This document shows, piece after piece, positions 25,421 through 37,000 of a DNA stretch of 64,000 nt. The notes below the pieces were generated by a model. That model saw only the letters and a list, made by a program, of their open reading frames with translations, searched no databases and had not been told where the DNA came from. The stretch covers positions 1,400,212 to 1,464,211 of the forward strand of contig VZTI01002790.1 of NCBI GenBank assembly GCA_013397865.1, written 5' to 3'. Position numbers and translations under genes: made by a program. Within the stretch, counting starts at the first letter, position 1. The number at the start of each line of letters is the position of its first letter. Origin of the DNA: Struthidea cinerea. Its lineage: Eukaryota > Chordata > Aves > Passeriformes > Corcoracidae.

Positions 25421-26419
25421 TCTGTCTTCATGTCCCTTTGCTTCATCAAAAGTGAACTAAAAGGTGAGAAGGAAAGAGGGAAAACAGTTTTCCTCAAATG
25501 CTTTTTTCCCTTTTATGTGTCAGAGTTTCAAAGCTAAATGTTCAAATGCCCTGGAAATGAGAAATTATCTGAAAACTAGTACACTGCATGCTACCACAGC
25601 ACAAATTACCCCATGCTGTCCTGTCAGATTTAATCTGCTTGAATCATTTTGGAAGGGATGATATGGGATTTAGTTTCTGTGTGAGCTAGTAAACTGAGAT
25701 TAACACTGTTCTTGATACTATTGCATATTTTAATCTAAGATTCAATTTATTGCCCAAGTTCTACATTGTGAAATCTTCAATAGATATCAAAAAGATAGGA
25801 AAGAAAAGGAAAAGAAATCTTAAGGCATATGGAAGGTACTTATCTTCCAGTCTGATTGTGCTTTGTGCTACAGCAGTGTAATTCAGCAATAACTGCAAAT
25901 AACATATCTCAGTGTCAGATTAGCAAATCTGATGGTAAAATTAAACCCTAGTTGTTTCTCGTTTGCTCTGCTGCCATTGTGGGAGCACTTGTGGACTTCG
26001 GAGATAGCTTTTCTAGCAAAACTGGCCTCTGTTTGGATTAGAGCATCTGATTGTTGAATTAATTTAACCTTTTCACTCCCTTTATTTATTCATATACTAC
26101 CACTACTGCCACAGAGCCCAGGGGCATATGAGATCGTTTTTTAAGAGACATTTCCTACAAAAACTAATTTAATTGCTCCCCATTTGTTTAAAAACTGAAA
26201 ATTAAAGGGAAATGAATGCCTTTGCCCTGGCTGTGCAGTTCTCTGCGCCCAGGAGTGGTCTGAGACCAACAAGTTCAGTTCATTTGGCAAACAATACTTA
26301 TTTCAGCTGCTCTGTCTTGTTGATCCAGGGTGTACCTCTTGCTGCACAAAGGATAAGACTTTATGTGGAAAGCAGCTAAACAGTTGCTCCCTCCGGCCTG
26401 ATAGCTGGGACAAAGCTGC

Positions 26420-26730
26420 ATGGATCCCAGGAGGCAGGGTCCTCGCTGGATAAACAGAGCAGCATCACGGGGAGCCGTCCAGCCCCGCCACAGCCGCAAG
26501 GGCCTGGGGCTGCAGCAGAGCTCAGTGCTCACTCCACGCTGCTGCATGAAAGGCTGCCATGAGCTCTGCACCCACCGCCCTCTGCTTCACCCCCAGCCCT
26601 TCTCCTGACCTCCCGTGGCACTGCGTGACCCGCTTCCCTCCTGCCGCGCTTGCACCAGGCTTTCCGAAGATGTCTGTGCGGGTCTCTCGTTCTGTCTGGC
26701 ACCATCTGAAAGCCCCACGCTATTTGGGAA
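26420..26730. other. Small CpG-enriched, GC-rich patch
   Basis: About 16 CpG dinucleotides fall in roughly 310 bp, while flanking kilobases have almost none. No CR1, LTR or simple repeat explains it. Open frames on both strands (26275-26571 minus, 26559-26846 plus) are short and unfamiliar. It could be an orphan CpG island, for instance the promoter of a non-coding RNA or an enhancer, or an unrecognised old insertion. Confidence 0.45.
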
Positions 26731-28224
26731 GAAACTGTGTGCTTCTACAGTGCATACTTTTCCCTGAATTCTTGGCATCCTGTAATTTATTCTGTCCTTT
26801 CTTGCACTACCAGACAGAATACTGCAAGTCAGTAAACAGGCCTTAAACTGGAGCTATTGTTAATGAAAGGATGCAGGTAGTGCTGAAAATAAATTGCATC
26901 TACCAGCAGTGCACATTATGAAACCAGGCATTTCTTATGGGAACCTCCCCTTTACCAAAACTAGTGCCTTGTGTATGAAGAATAGCTCTCTTATTTAAGC
27001 TGCAAGTGTTTTTGTTGGGGTTGCTCATAGCTGATGAATAGAGCTGAGGCTCGAGAGGTTATTGTGGGTGCTAAGGACGGCAATAGGGCAGCTTGAACAG
27101 TAAGATAAAAGAAAATGGTATTTCACTCACTAATTACCCATTCTTTTGGTTTCCAAGTGTAAACATGTTGTGCTTCCAAGGGCCACAGGCCTATGGGTAC
27201 AGAAAAGGGTGTAAAGTGCATTGCACCGTTCTTACCTTTCATAACATTTCTGCCCTGAACGTATGCTCTCATTTTATGTAGGCATTTTATGTATTTTACG
27301 CACTTCAGAGGTTAGGTTTTTTTGTAGTAGGACATCCATTTACTTCCAGAGGGAGTATTATTCTGCCTCTTTGCATTTTATGAAGCCTTTTCCTTTAAGA
27401 AAAGAAAAAAAAAATGCCCCAACCACAGTCTAGGATTATGTGAAATGGGGAGAAGAGAATACACAAAACCCGGCCTTCAGCCTCAGGGATGAATCTCCAT
27501 AATCTGAAGCCAACACCAGATGAATTGCTGAAGGGTTGCTGTTTAAGCCTTGATACCATTACCTCTCCTCTTTGACCTGAAGGGATTGATTTCCTGCTCC
27601 TGGAGTATTAATGAGTTTGCTGAGCTTCTCTGCAGCAAACCTGTGGGCATGAACTTTCTCTTGCCTGAAAGAATGGAGGAGAAATCTCTGAGCTTGTTTT
27701 CATGGCTCCAGTTTAATTGCTGATACAGGGCATTTTGTAATTTCTTCAATGAACAGCATCAGAATCTAAGAATTTCATATTTCCTCAAAAAAAAAAAATG
27801 CAGGGGAGTCAGGTAAATGTAAGGAAGGAATGGGGAAAAGGGGGAAACACACTAGCATTATTTTCCTGCTCTCAGAAATGCATTTGCTAACACAATGAAT
27901 AAATATTAACAAGGCACAAGTCTCTGTCCAGCCCCGGCCGCCTGCCCAGTAGATCCATAGCACTCTGATCCGAGTGAAGGGGTGTCAACTTCATTAATGG
28001 CAGCATTCTCCTGATACACACAAATTAATCAAGCATGTATGAGAAGTTAATGAGTATAAAATTAATGGGGTATTTTTGATGCCTTTTGTAGATAATTCTA
28101 AGTAAACAGGGATGCTTATTTCTGGAACTAGAGAGCAAAGTCGGAAGACCACTAAGTCAATAGTTTTTTTATTCATTTTCAGTGAGCTTCGGAGCAGGAT
28201 CTGGTAGTATAAGCAAGGCAGAAA

Positions 28225-28342
28225 GATGGGGCACTGGGTACAGCACCAGGCTAAAAATTACAAGACTCATCTTTAAAGTTAGACTTTTAATCTACTGCAA
28301 CTTCATAGGTAATTTTACCCTCCATGCCTCAGTTTCCCTCCA
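28225..28342 (+). repeat. MIR-like (CORE-SINE type) relic
   Basis: The order of blocks resembles MIR: a GGTAGTATAAGCA start, a middle GGGTACAGCACCAGGCT-like part, then the highly characteristic TTTTACCCTCCATGCCTCAG followed by TTTCCC. MIR-class SINEs were active before amniotes split, so weak copies in bird DNA are expected. The match is diverged, and the 3' tail after 28342 cannot be aligned by eye. Confidence 0.5.
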
Positions 28343-30419
28343 ACAGCTGCTGTCTTTCTTCAGGTTGGAATTTTCTCTTCCTGATGGAGATTTGCTGAAC
28401 CCCAGTTGTGAGAAGGAGATGGACTTTCTGGGAGACCATTGGGGTACTGTAATGCGGAATGTCTGACCTGTAATCACAGGATAGGAAATTCCTGGGCATC
28501 CATAGAAGCCCAGAGTGCACTGCTGACATCCACATGCTCTGTTCTGTGTCACTGCAGGCCTTTGGCATTTCCTCTGTTTGGGTTCTGGATCCTTTCTGAG
28601 CATGGATTGTCAATTTCACCAAACAAGGGCAAAAGGACTAAATGCAAGCAATTTTCAAAACAAATGCTGAACATATCAGCTCATGCAACATTAAGTTCAC
28701 TATTACGTGGATGTTCTTTCAGCTACTCTGTGTGTCCTGTTTATTTCACAGCATGCTTGCACATTTAATGTATGAGTTTGGAAGGGAGGAGGAATCTAAC
28801 TTCACCTGTCACCTGGGGAAAGTTACCTTGTTAATTTTCTATTGTTTGGCATTCTGAGCTCTGGAGGAAAAGCATCAGGAGGTTTATCCCTGCCAAAGGA
28901 TATGACCTTTGGTGAGCTGAGAAACACAGCATGCAGTCTCTGTCTTAAACCAACTGTTGCATTGCTTGTCATATTTATTTAAATGTCCTCCGGCATAGCG
29001 CAAGAAACCAGGAAGGTTGACATGGAAACTCACTGGGATTATGTTGGTTCATTCCCCAAAGAAATACATACTTTCACACAAGCTTAGCTTTTCCCATAAT
29101 GGAAAAATAGGAGGAATCCTTGTATTGTGTTGGAATGACTGTCAAATGGAAGCTATATCTTCCACTGACAGGAGCAATGGGGCCACGTTTGGCCCCACAA
29201 GTAGAAGCTGGATTTATTCTGAGCCATCACTCCTTTTGAATCATTTCTGTTTAGCCAAGGACCTGTATATGGGAAGGGGAATGATAGATAGTCATATTAA
29301 TTCTATCTTTAGTCTAAGCTGAGACCACCAACATTAAAATGCCACAGCATTTTTTTCTGTAGCATTTCCCTAGGCTAAGTTTCTGCACAAGCCCTAAATG
29401 TAGATTTCCATAATATAGTATATTGTGATGTCTTTAACATGTTGCCTTGGCACTGATCACTGAATTTTCTGGGTTTATTGTATTGCTGGGCTTAGGGAAA
29501 AAGTCCCCTTAAGGAAGAAGACTCGATAAAGAAAAAGTAAAATAATGATTCCTTAAGAACCAAAAGGGCAATACAGGCTCCACTACAATCCCTAGAAGGA
29601 GATTATGCAAATCAAGGGAAGGAGGAAGGGAGCATTGCAATGGAGCTGGCAAAATATCTTATGAGAAAGGAAAATTCATTCTGTCATGCCAAGACCAAGC
29701 ACCTTTTCTTTCATACTATCCCCTCAATGCTTTTCCCAGCTTCCTTCCTGATATCTCTTGTGTCAGCAATAGGTCAAAATTTATGGAGGATTTGGATACA
29801 GTGAGTGTCCCTTCATTTTCCCTAGTGTTTTCATGGTTCAGTATAGTACATTCTTCCCCTTCAGCCTCTGTTCCCCTTCAAGAAAACCTCTGTTGCTTTC
29901 AGAGAATCTCTGGAGGGGTTTCCCAGTCTTCTTTGGCTGTTTTTCTCAAAAAGACTGTCTCTTGCATTAATATCTCTGTCCCCAAGCTCCAGTGAGCAAA
30001 CTTAAGGTGGCAGTTTATGTCCAAATAATTTTGCTGAAGGGTCTTATTTATTTGAACTTCTTCTGCCTAAGCACCAGGACTTTAAAGCATCCAGCAAGGG
30101 TGGAAATATTTCATTAATGGAGATGGGACCCACAATTTGTTGTTGTTTCATGCTTTTATTTTGCTAAGAATATCTGATACTTTTCCTCAATAAGACTGCC
30201 TGGCTGCTTGGGAACAGAGTGCAGAGAGTACTAGACATGAAAATAGTGAGTCCCTCCTAAACTCTTTCTGATGGCCTTGTACCTTAGCAGCCCTCAGGTC
30301 AGCAGCTTCCAGCAGACCTGGATTGTGATACGGAGAGTGAACAATGAAGGAGCAGAATACTGAGCCTGGGCAAAGATACTATGGAGAATGAGTGAAAACA
30401 TTACCTAGATGATATGGAT

Positions 30420-30740
30420 TGGAATTAGAGGGCAAGGAGCAGGTCACTGGTCCACTGGAGGTGAGATGGGCATGTCTTGGAAAAGGATCCAACTTTTGGG
30501 AGGGAACTGGGTTTGACTGGGCAAGGAGCCTGGTGCAGGAGAAGGAGTAGGGAGCTGAGAACTGAATGTGCTTGAAGTCTGATGGCTGGGATTGGGGTGA
30601 GAAGCTTGGATTGAAACTGGTGTGGTAAGGACTAGGAGAAACAATGACGATGAACCATGTGGAATGGGGTGGAGAGCAAGAGGAGAGCAGGGTAATGTTG
30701 GAGTGAATCAAGCTGGAGCAGGTGAAGGGAAGGGCAGACA
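30420..30740. repeat. G/A-skewed low-complexity segment
   Basis: About 320 bp with strong purine excess on the plus strand. It shows loosely recurring motifs of the form GG-A-CTGGG-TTG and AGGAG-AGGGAGCTGAG, without an exact period. The serine- and proline-rich frame on the minus strand (30379-30750) is a product of this skew. It may be a decayed minisatellite. Confidence 0.45.
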
Positions 30741-31775
30741 ATTCATTCACTCACTGCTTGCCTTCCCACACCAGACTGGGGCTTCCATACCATATTTCCT
30801 TGTTCTCTCCACGTGTGGAGGCTTCCATCTCGCCTATGAGACAAACATATTCCCCACTCTCCATGCTAATTCACGTCAAAAATGACAATCAGCGCTTGCT
30901 TTCAATTACTTCATTAGTTTGAATGAGTTGAAAGCTATTTTTGTATCCTTCAGGGATCCAGCCTGGCCTGAGCTCTGTGACTGACACCACATGACAGAAG
31001 AGCTTGTGCCTTTTTCAATTTTGCAGTTTGTCTGCATATTGCAGCAAGAAATACTTTCCCCAGATTTCACTCTTTCTTTTGCACGTTTCAAATTAATCTC
31101 TTGGCCATTCTTACAAGCTGAGTCTGGTCTGTTTATTTAGCTGGATAAATGTCTAATATAAAATCTCATTAGCCCAACAATTACCTTTGACACCACAGAT
31201 GAATAAAGTCTCTTTGCCATGTAAATTAGGAAATCACAGTAAGTCCCTTCCAGTTCTGAGAAGGTGCAGTTTTGAAGGACATTCGAAATGCAGAAAATCA
31301 GTTAGAGTGTATTTCTGTGGTGGCTACAGTTCATATCAGACATCCCAGATACCACCAGACATAGGATTTTATTATTACTCCTCATGATAAAGCTGTCCCT
31401 ATGCATCATATGCAGACCAAAAGCCTAGTTGCTACATTAATCATTCCACTTGATGATTCTGTCAGTTCTTCCTGTATGGCATTTCTTTGGAAAATAGCAA
31501 AAAGAATAAGAAGAACAAGAACTGGTCTGCAAAGGAAAGGAAAATCAGAAGGTGAGTCCATTCTTTGCAGTGCTTTTATTATCAATCCCCTTTAATAGCT
31601 AGTGTTAAGCACTATTAATGCAAAAAATTATTTACAGTATTAATGCAAGAAAGATTTAAAGTGCAGGAAATTTGGATTTGGGTTTGATTTCCTCCTCCAT
31701 TTCTCAGGTATTCTCTCTGATGGGGTGAAAAGACTCTCTACTTAGTGAATATGCAAGAAGCTCAAGATTTGGGTA

Positions 31776-32047
31776 CTGAGGGAGCTGGCAGAAGTGCTCA
31801 CTGAGCCACTTTCCATCATTAGATTCAATATTAGGAAACATTTCTTCATGGAAAGGATTGTCAAGCATTGGAAAAAGCTGCCCAGGGAAGTGGTTGGGTA
31901 ACCTTCCCTGGAAGGATTTAAAAGAAGGGTAGATGTGGCTCTTGGGGACATGGTTTGGTGGTAACTTGGCAGTACTGGGTAAACTGGTGGACTCAATGAT
32001 ATTAAAGATCTTTTTCAACCTAAATCTGATTCTATGATTCTATGATT
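31776..32047 (+). mobile_element. CR1 LINE with internal deletion
   Basis: Positions 31776-31820 read LRELAEVLTEPLSII, which matches the early reverse-transcriptase part of CR1 ORF2. At 31821 the sequence jumps in the same orientation to the ORF2 C-terminal block RFNIRKHFFMERIV. It then continues through the 3' untranslated region to a tail of ATTCTATG octamers at 32029-32047. A large part of the reverse-transcriptase region is therefore missing. The element is dead. Confidence 0.75.
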
Positions 32048-33448
32048 TCAAGAAGCCCAAATCCCATTCATAGCCAAAGCCATTCAAGTGGCTCTGAGAC
32101 TCTGATGCTTTGAAAATTTAGTTGAAATCTTTCTAAAGTGACAGGCATTGGAATCTTCAGTGTTTGGCTTCCCAGTCCCTCAGGTCCTTTTACAAATATT
32201 ATCCAAGCAGAGTTGCTTGGAAATGGGAGCTTTTTAATGGGCTATATTTGTTCAGAGAACCTGTAAAAGCGAACATGAAAGTGTGCGTGCACGGAAGAAA
32301 AAGAGCTTTGTATGAAGTTTTCCATTCACGTAGCTGTGTTGTGTCATTCTTTCATAATAAATGGAGCTATGTAGGTTTTCCTACATGGTAGAAAAATAAT
32401 TGGGTTTCAAGTTGACATGCTAGAGCCTTGTTTACTCAGATGTCATTCCTTTATGGTACAGCACCTCTAATTCTGTTGGGCTGTTCTGGCCATCCAGGTC
32501 ACCGGCAGCCTCATTATTGTGTACAGGTACGGTATGCCCAGAGTGAAAACTGTGACTGGCAAAAAGAACACATTGTAATTAACCCTAGCATGGCTCTCAA
32601 CCTAGGATGATGGTTTTTAATATTGAAATTACATTTAACCACTCCAGTAGAGATGAGCAGAAAGCAGGAGACGTAGGATAACAAAATAATGAACTGATTA
32701 ATATTCACAGTATAAAGAACTCACTCTTCCCATCTGTTAGAGATCACTGTGCATTCCATACTTATCTGTAAATCAGAAGCAGACTGATGATTTGTAAAAA
32801 AAATAGTTATTTATTCAGAAAACTGCACCTCTCTTGATGTTTTAGCTGTTTGCCTGTTATCTGCATTTTACAAATGTGGTTAATTGTCCATAACTCCACT
32901 GATTTTTTTTGAAAATATATTTTCAGCTTTGGTCAGAGATTGTTGTGCAAGATTATCCTAATAATTATAGTAGAACTTGGCTGTTAAGTGCACCTCTAAT
33001 TTCTGCTGAAGGCAGTGGGATTTGCAGCAATCAGCTTTAAAGATGGTTCTCCTCCTAGGCCTGAATCACTTGCTTAATCTCTACAAACTATATGGCTTTT
33101 GCTAGAGTAATTTCTTTGATCACTACCCCCTGGCCTGAGCCATTACTGTTTGGGGACTGGCCAGGTTTCCATTAAGAGGAGAAATTGATGACAGAAATCA
33201 GACAACTTTTTTGGTGCTGTCCTGCTTATTTACAATGAATATTCACAAAGTTATGCTTCCCTGAACCTGGCAGAAACCCCAAGAGGCAGCTCTTGAACAC
33301 AGTTTAAAAATCCAGTGCCTCAAATGCCTTTAACTTTGTCCCTTTTTCAGGGCTGCCGGCACAGAAGTGTTTTCCTTTGGTTCACCACTTTCTTTTGTCT
33401 TGCTCCTCTGTGCTTCATGTTCCACCCGAACATGAGGTACTGTGCAGG
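32048..33448. other. Intergenic, no gene seen
   Basis: AT-rich DNA with short open frames of no recognisable family. No repeat or RNA gene is identified. Confidence 0.55.
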
Positions 33449-33655
33449 TGACTGAGCTACTGGAACAGGCTGCCCAGAGAGGCTGTGGAATCTCCTTTCC
33501 CGGAGACATTCAAAAGCCATCTGGACACAAATTTGAGTAATCTGCTCTAGAGGACCCTGCTTGAGCAGGGAGGTTGGACTACATGACCTCCAGTGGTCCC
33601 TTCCAACCTTACCCATTCTGTGACTCTGTGATTCTGTGATTCTGTGATTCTGTCC
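33449..33655 (+). mobile_element. CR1 LINE 3' fragment with long octamer tail
   Basis: Sense orientation. It contains CTGGAACAGGCTGCCCAGAG, GGAATCTCCTTTCC and GTTGGACTACATGACCTCC, then ATTCTGTG-type octamers repeated about five times to 33655. It is only lightly diverged, so probably one of the younger CR1 copies here. Confidence 0.92.
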
Positions 33656-33998
33656 TTGCAGACACTGTCTTGCTGCCTTTGGGGCCAGACTCTCAGCCTG
33701 CAGACACCAGTTCAGCCAAGGTCCTCTCTTGCTTGTCTTGACCATCAGCTACCATGGCCACCAGGTGCCATCTTCCATTAAAAAATGTAATTTCTTCCCC
33801 TGTGGATGAAAGAACAGTATTTAACCAATGCTGGAGTAAATGGCAGCTACTGTAATCCCTTGTTTGCAGATATAACCCCATTGACTGTCTATATTTTAGT
33901 TCATTTTTATAGTAAGTGTTGACATGAGGTGCCAGTAAAATACAGGTTTCAGATGAATCTCTGAGTTTTTACCCATTTGTTTTTCTTAGCCTTGAGCT

Positions 33999-34049
33999 TG
34001 CTGTTCCTTGTGGGTCCCTTCCAGCTCAGGATATTCCATGATTCTGTGA
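33999..34049 (+). mobile_element. Minimal CR1 3' tail
   Basis: Only the last 50 bases of a CR1 are present: TTGTGGGTCCCTTCCAGCTC followed by ATTCCATGATTCTGTGAATC. Such extremely 5'-truncated copies are normal for target-primed insertion. Confidence 0.7.
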
Positions 34050-37000
34050 ATCTCAGATGGGAAGTCATCTTTCAGAAAGTGTGTATTTACACTAGTTTCT
34101 CTCTAAGGCTTTTGGATATTAACAATTTTATAACTTATATTATCAGCCATTCTGTCTCTCTTTCAAATGTCTCTCCACTCCTGTGGCTTTCAACTTCTTT
34201 CAGTTTCAAACTCTTGCAAGTTTTTCTGTGGAAGTGTAGACCTCTATGTACCATATTCTAGCCTACTGACAAAAGTCTTTTATTTCTTACTTACCATTTG
34301 CAGATCCCTTAGAAATTTTCTGTGGGCTGCCAGACTGAAAAACCACGGATCTGCTGTCAACCCACATCAGCTGGACTGTCCTTTTCCTTTTCCCTTCTGC
34401 ATATGCATGCTTTGACTTGGAGTATATATATTCTTGGCAAATGCAAAGTTTGTCTCTGGCCAAGGGATTCCAAAAGAAAAGCCTTTACCACGATTACCCT
34501 TTTCAGCTTGTATTGATTTTGAGTCTTGAGAGATTTCCTGCTAAAGACTACTGAGGTCTTGTGCTGGCTAGAAAAAGAAAGAAAAAAACAAGCTTTTTTT
34601 TTTTTTTTTTTAATCAAAAGGAAAACCGAACTTGAAACAGTCAAACATCAGCGTTTCCAAGGCAGCCTCAGCACCAGGAGACTTGACATTGCTCAGGACC
34701 AGTCGGTTCAGTTTTCAATTCTTCTTTACACTGTTGTCTTCACCCCAAACACTGCTCTGCTATCACAGTTGTTTTCTACATCACTGCAAGGTCTTGTACG
34801 CTTTCATTAATATTAACAGGGACTCTCAGGTTCTGAAACCCTGTGTCTTACTGCGAGGACTCTGCCTAGACACCTGTCTGAGTCAAGACCACACTGAAGA
34901 AATACTGGCATCTCTTTTGTGTCCGTGTCAGGTATCTCATCAGTAGAACTTCAAAGTGCTTGCGAGACCTCTAATGGTGCACATGGTGCGATACATATTA
35001 TAGAAATAACCAGAAATAAGACAAGAGAGATTGAAAGTATATTGCTAGGAATGGTACGTTTGTGTATTTGTTGTAAAAAGTTATGAGCTATGACTATGCC
35101 CTTGTGTCTCCTTTGCCTTGATTTTTTACTGTGCAAACAGCAAAAGACCACAAATAACCTGCCTTTTGTGCACCTGTTTTATGGAGAATCCTTAAAAATG
35201 ATGCAGTATATGGTGTGTGGGATGGTTTTGTGGGGTTGGGGGGACTTCTGTTCTCTCCTTTGGGTCTCTCCTTACAGAAGGGTACTACCATATTGGCTAA
35301 CAAGGGAAGTGCTTGAAACAAACTGCATATACCCTCTCTTCCTATTTTAGTGTAACGGAGGGGATACTCCTAGCTGCAGTTCCAGGCTCTGCCTGAACCC
35401 TCTTTATCCAGCATTGAGTCTTTTGAAGTCCTCCGGAGCATGAGCTTATTGGTGATTTCAATGCTCTTTATTTCTGAATATAAGAAAGTTGCTAGCTAGG
35501 AACTGGCTTCCCCAACAATATCAGGAAGCTTCAAAGCAATGTGTGCAATTCACTATAGCTATCGGGAGCAGCCAAACTGGTCCAAAGGGGAATTTGGAAA
35601 AAATATGCAGCTCCCCAGGTACAGAGAGTCTCAGAAGGCACTGCAGGAGCTCTGCTGATTATTCACCCTGTCCAAACTTAGAGGCAATTTGAGACAAGAT
35701 GGTGTTTGGCGCTTTTTAATGAGCTGGAGGAATTTTGGTTCAGACATACATGATTATGGTGACTGTGAATCCTTGACACAGATCTCTGAATCGGGCAAGT
35801 TGCATGGAGCACTCACTCATTGGACCCCACGGACAGTGGCTATGAGGTAAATTCCAATCAAGGGGAGTACGGACTCTGTCTTCACATTGGCTGAGGGATC
35901 TTCAATTTTGAAAAATGGAAATATGAAAAATTGAATGGGAAGAAATCCACTTTTGAAGCTCTGAGAAGGGAATTGCAAAAGAACTGATCTGTTTTTAAAA
36001 GCCTTAAATCCCCTGAAGCTTCTGATTAATTTATTGAAAAAGTGTTCATAAAAGATGTAACCAAACCCAAATCTGTTGCTTCGGTAAAGAACACATTCAG
36101 GATGAAAAGCCCAGGGCTTTGCCCTACCAGTGCAGAGAGAGCATTTCAGCTGTCATCTGAGTAGGCACCTGTCACTCCCATCACAGCAGGAACAGCATGA
36201 TTTCTGGCCTAATTTCTAGAACATCAGTGATGTTGAATGGGGAACTCAGACACTATGCAAACCAGGACCCAAAACTACAAACACTGCTTCTTTTTTGCTT
36301 TTTCTCTTCCCCTATGAAAGCCTCAAGGAATATGAAGTCATCCTTAAGTCTATTTCTGTTCCCCAGGCTTTTCTTTCCACAGTGATGGGCTGATCCTCGT
36401 ATATTTGCATGATGGTCTGACCCACTTTGAACAAAGTTATATGCTGATCAGTGAAAAACAGAATACGCTTTCCTGGCTTTTGGATTATTATTCAAAAGGA
36501 AAGGAGACCCAGAGAAGCATGCCATGTTCACTGTTGCATTACAGCACATCTGAGTAGCCAAGCTTTAGTAAAACAGACCCATGGAGGAACCGGAGTCTTC
36601 CTTAATAGTACAAAAACTTTCTGCAGGCATCCAGCTTAGTACCATCTGGAACAAGTCTGTGTCAGGAGCTGTGGGATGTGAGTTCTACGTAGGAAAATGA
36701 AGTTTGCTCTTTGGTTATAACTGTGGTTTAGCTGTGTGTCAGGGCTCTGAAATCACAATGCACTCAAGACCTTAATTCCAGGGGTAGTCCAGCAGCTCCT
36801 CCTGGTTTGTCACCTTCACAGACAGGACAGCTGACAGCATTGTTCTGCAGTGAATGTCTCTTTCTGGTGATCTTGTCCATACCTGCTGCTTGTACTCTTG
36901 AGTCATGCTGTCATGTACTGTTGTTCGTGCATACTTGGAATTCTGTCTTGGAATTTAATAATCTATTCTCACTATCAAATCTGTAAGAATTAAAGGAGAA

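Larger units (their letters stand above)
18152..31775. other. Long intergenic stretch without a recognisable gene
   Basis: About 13.6 kb between CR1 copies. Short open frames are abundant but none shows a known domain, a codon-like bias or plausible splice context. Distinct items inside it are a CTCF-like motif at 18661-18674, another at 25407-25420, a CpG-enriched patch at 26420-26730, a MIR-like relic at 28225-28342 and a G/A-skewed segment at 30420-30740. A pyrimidine-rich stretch at about 24820-24990 is low complexity. Confidence 0.5.

Noticed and set aside
30379..30750. 123-codon minus-strand frame rich in serine and proline
   Set aside because: It is produced by the purine skew of the plus strand and shows no domain.
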